Virus record (IMG/VR): IMGVR_UViG_3300030103_003514
Location: 1-37,404 of that record
Strand: one strand, 5' to 3'
DNA: 37,404 nucleotides
Origin: a virus
The notes beneath the pieces are model-generated. The model had not been told where the DNA came from. It searched no databases and worked only from the letters and a program-made list of their open reading frames with translations. The first letter of the stretch is position 1. Every line of letters begins with the position of its first letter. The position numbers and the translations under genes are program-made. Below are positions 36,880 to 37,404 of this stretch, in pieces.

Positions 36880-37404
36880 TTCTTCTTACCTTTCTTTTTA
36901 CCACCGGGTGTCACCTTACCACTGCAAACAGCAGATGCATACATGTTAGCATATGCTGATGGGTAAACAGCGAACTTGCTCTTCGCAGCCGCTTTACCTC
37001 TAGCGCAAAGAGTCTTTTCAATAATCGCACCAAAGCGTTGAACCGACTCTTTTTTAGAACTCTTATTCTTAAATGTAGAAACCATGGTTGGTTTGCCTCC
37101 TGGATTACCTGCTGCTCTTTTACGCTTAACAGCAGATCTTCTTTGACCCTTACTCATGCTAGCCGCTTTTGAAGCAGGTACGCACTTTGGATAGCCTTTA
37201 CGCTTCTCGCCCTTTTGACGACCGCAAGGTTTGAAGCCTCCACCCTTCTTAGGAGCGCCGATGTCAACCCATCTTTGAGCAACCCACTTGCGTAAGTCTT
37301 CGTAGATAAGAGACTCATTGGCCTCGCTTTTTTTATTCAATAATGCTCTAAGCCTTTTAGCTTGACTGGCATGGAGTTCGACAGCCTTGTCCAACTCCTT
37401 TGCA
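36876..37404 (-). CDS. Basic phage-domain protein (DUF5872-like), 5' end outside window
   Basis: At least 175 residues; the reading frame stays open to the right edge, so the gene is likely longer, since a TTG at 37394 has its AAAGGAG directly adjacent, too close to be its ribosome-binding site. It contains KWVAQRWVDIGAPKKGGGFKPCGR and KGYPKCVPASKAASMSKGQRR, a pattern I recall as DUF5872 in environmental phages and giant viruses, and a C-terminal block KFAVYPSAYANMYASAVCSG followed by a lysine tail (PGGKKKGKKK). Several cysteines may bind metal. Function unknown; it may be packaged. It overlaps the next gene by four bases. Confidence 0.62.
   Translation of the reverse strand, partial: AKELDKAVELHASQAKRLRALLNKKSEANESLIYEDLRKWVAQRWVDIGAPKKGGGFKPCGRQKGEKRKGYPKCVPASKAASMSKGQRRSAVKRKRAAGNPGGKPTMVSTFKNKSSKKESVQRFGAIIEKTLCARGKAAAKSKFAVYPSAYANMYASAVCSGKVTPGGKKKGKKK

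Noticed and set aside
1-37404. tRNA genes, CRISPR arrays, insertion sequences, integrase or self-splicing introns
   Set aside because: Gaps between genes are too short for tRNAs or introns; no direct-repeat/spacer arrays, transposase or integrase motifs are seen. The divided polymerase pieces abut, so no intron separates them.

Overview
This window looks like part of a lytic, T4-related tailed phage (contractile-tail myovirus type) rather than a bacterial chromosome. It carries recognisable major capsid (gp23-like), scaffold (gp22-like), neck (gp13-like), tail sheath (gp18-like) and tail tube (gp19-like) genes, a gp32-like single-stranded DNA-binding protein, an SbcC/SbcD (gp46/gp47) pair and a small gp55-like sigma factor. 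The replication genes are not T4-like: the polymerase is family A with an N-terminal uracil-DNA-glycosylase-like module, the helicase is DnaB-like, the ribonucleotide reductase is class II (B12-dependent) and the thymidylate synthase is ThyX. This fits a distant, probably aquatic branch of the T4-like phages. The host cannot be determined. Genes are packed with stop/start overlaps, almost all on the minus strand. I see no tRNA, CRISPR array, transposon or integrase, and no gene-free stretch longer than about 120 bases.

Layout, given along the plus strand (most genes read right to left). (1) 1-9219: one minus-strand glycan cassette of about 14 overlapping genes. It starts at a GT4 glycosyltransferase and runs through three more recognisable glycosyltransferases (GT-B, GT2, GT-D), a GNAT acetyltransferase, a half-length DegT-like aminotransferase, a methyltransferase, two unknown sugar-locus proteins, a HAD phosphatase, a sugar nucleotidyltransferase, a GDPD-like protein and UDP-GlcNAc 2-epimerase, ending in a MazG-like gene cut by the window edge. 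(2) 9304-10141: three small exported or membrane proteins, one of them only 32 residues. (3) 10138-18861: replication, recombination and nucleotide genes: SSB, a small helical protein, an HExxH peptidase, helicase, a zinc-ribbon protein, NrdJ, SbcC in two ORFs, SbcD and ThyX. (4) 18940-21145, plus strand: two small basic phage-domain proteins and an exported glycoside-hydrolase-like protein. (5) 21142-23748: a family A DNA polymerase spread over three ORFs. (6) 23765-25289: sigma factor, two unknown small proteins and a PD-(D/E)XK nuclease. (7) 25245-37404: the virion module.

The most interesting pattern is transcriptional and translational. Genes at the head of several units (9219, 13088, 19652, 23748, 23765, 24739, 27710) have no usable Shine-Dalgarno sequence but carry CTATNATA (some with one mismatch) exactly 12 or 13 bases before the start codon. 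A -10 element there would start the RNA at or next to the A of the ATG, so these look like leaderless mRNAs. At divergent junctions the element is nearly symmetric and could fire both ways; the polymerase and sigma genes share a 16-base intergenic region. Genes inside operons, in contrast, often have good Shine-Dalgarno sites. Several virion genes have a different upstream element, TAAATA, which resembles T4 late promoters. Three strong hairpins act as likely terminators; two of them abut a leaderless-type promoter.

The second unusual theme is split enzymes. Three in-frame breaks divide the polymerase (two) and SbcC (one) into separately startable chains. One break lies inside the polymerase 3'-5' exonuclease domain. 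All functional calls come from reading motifs by eye; no database search was run.
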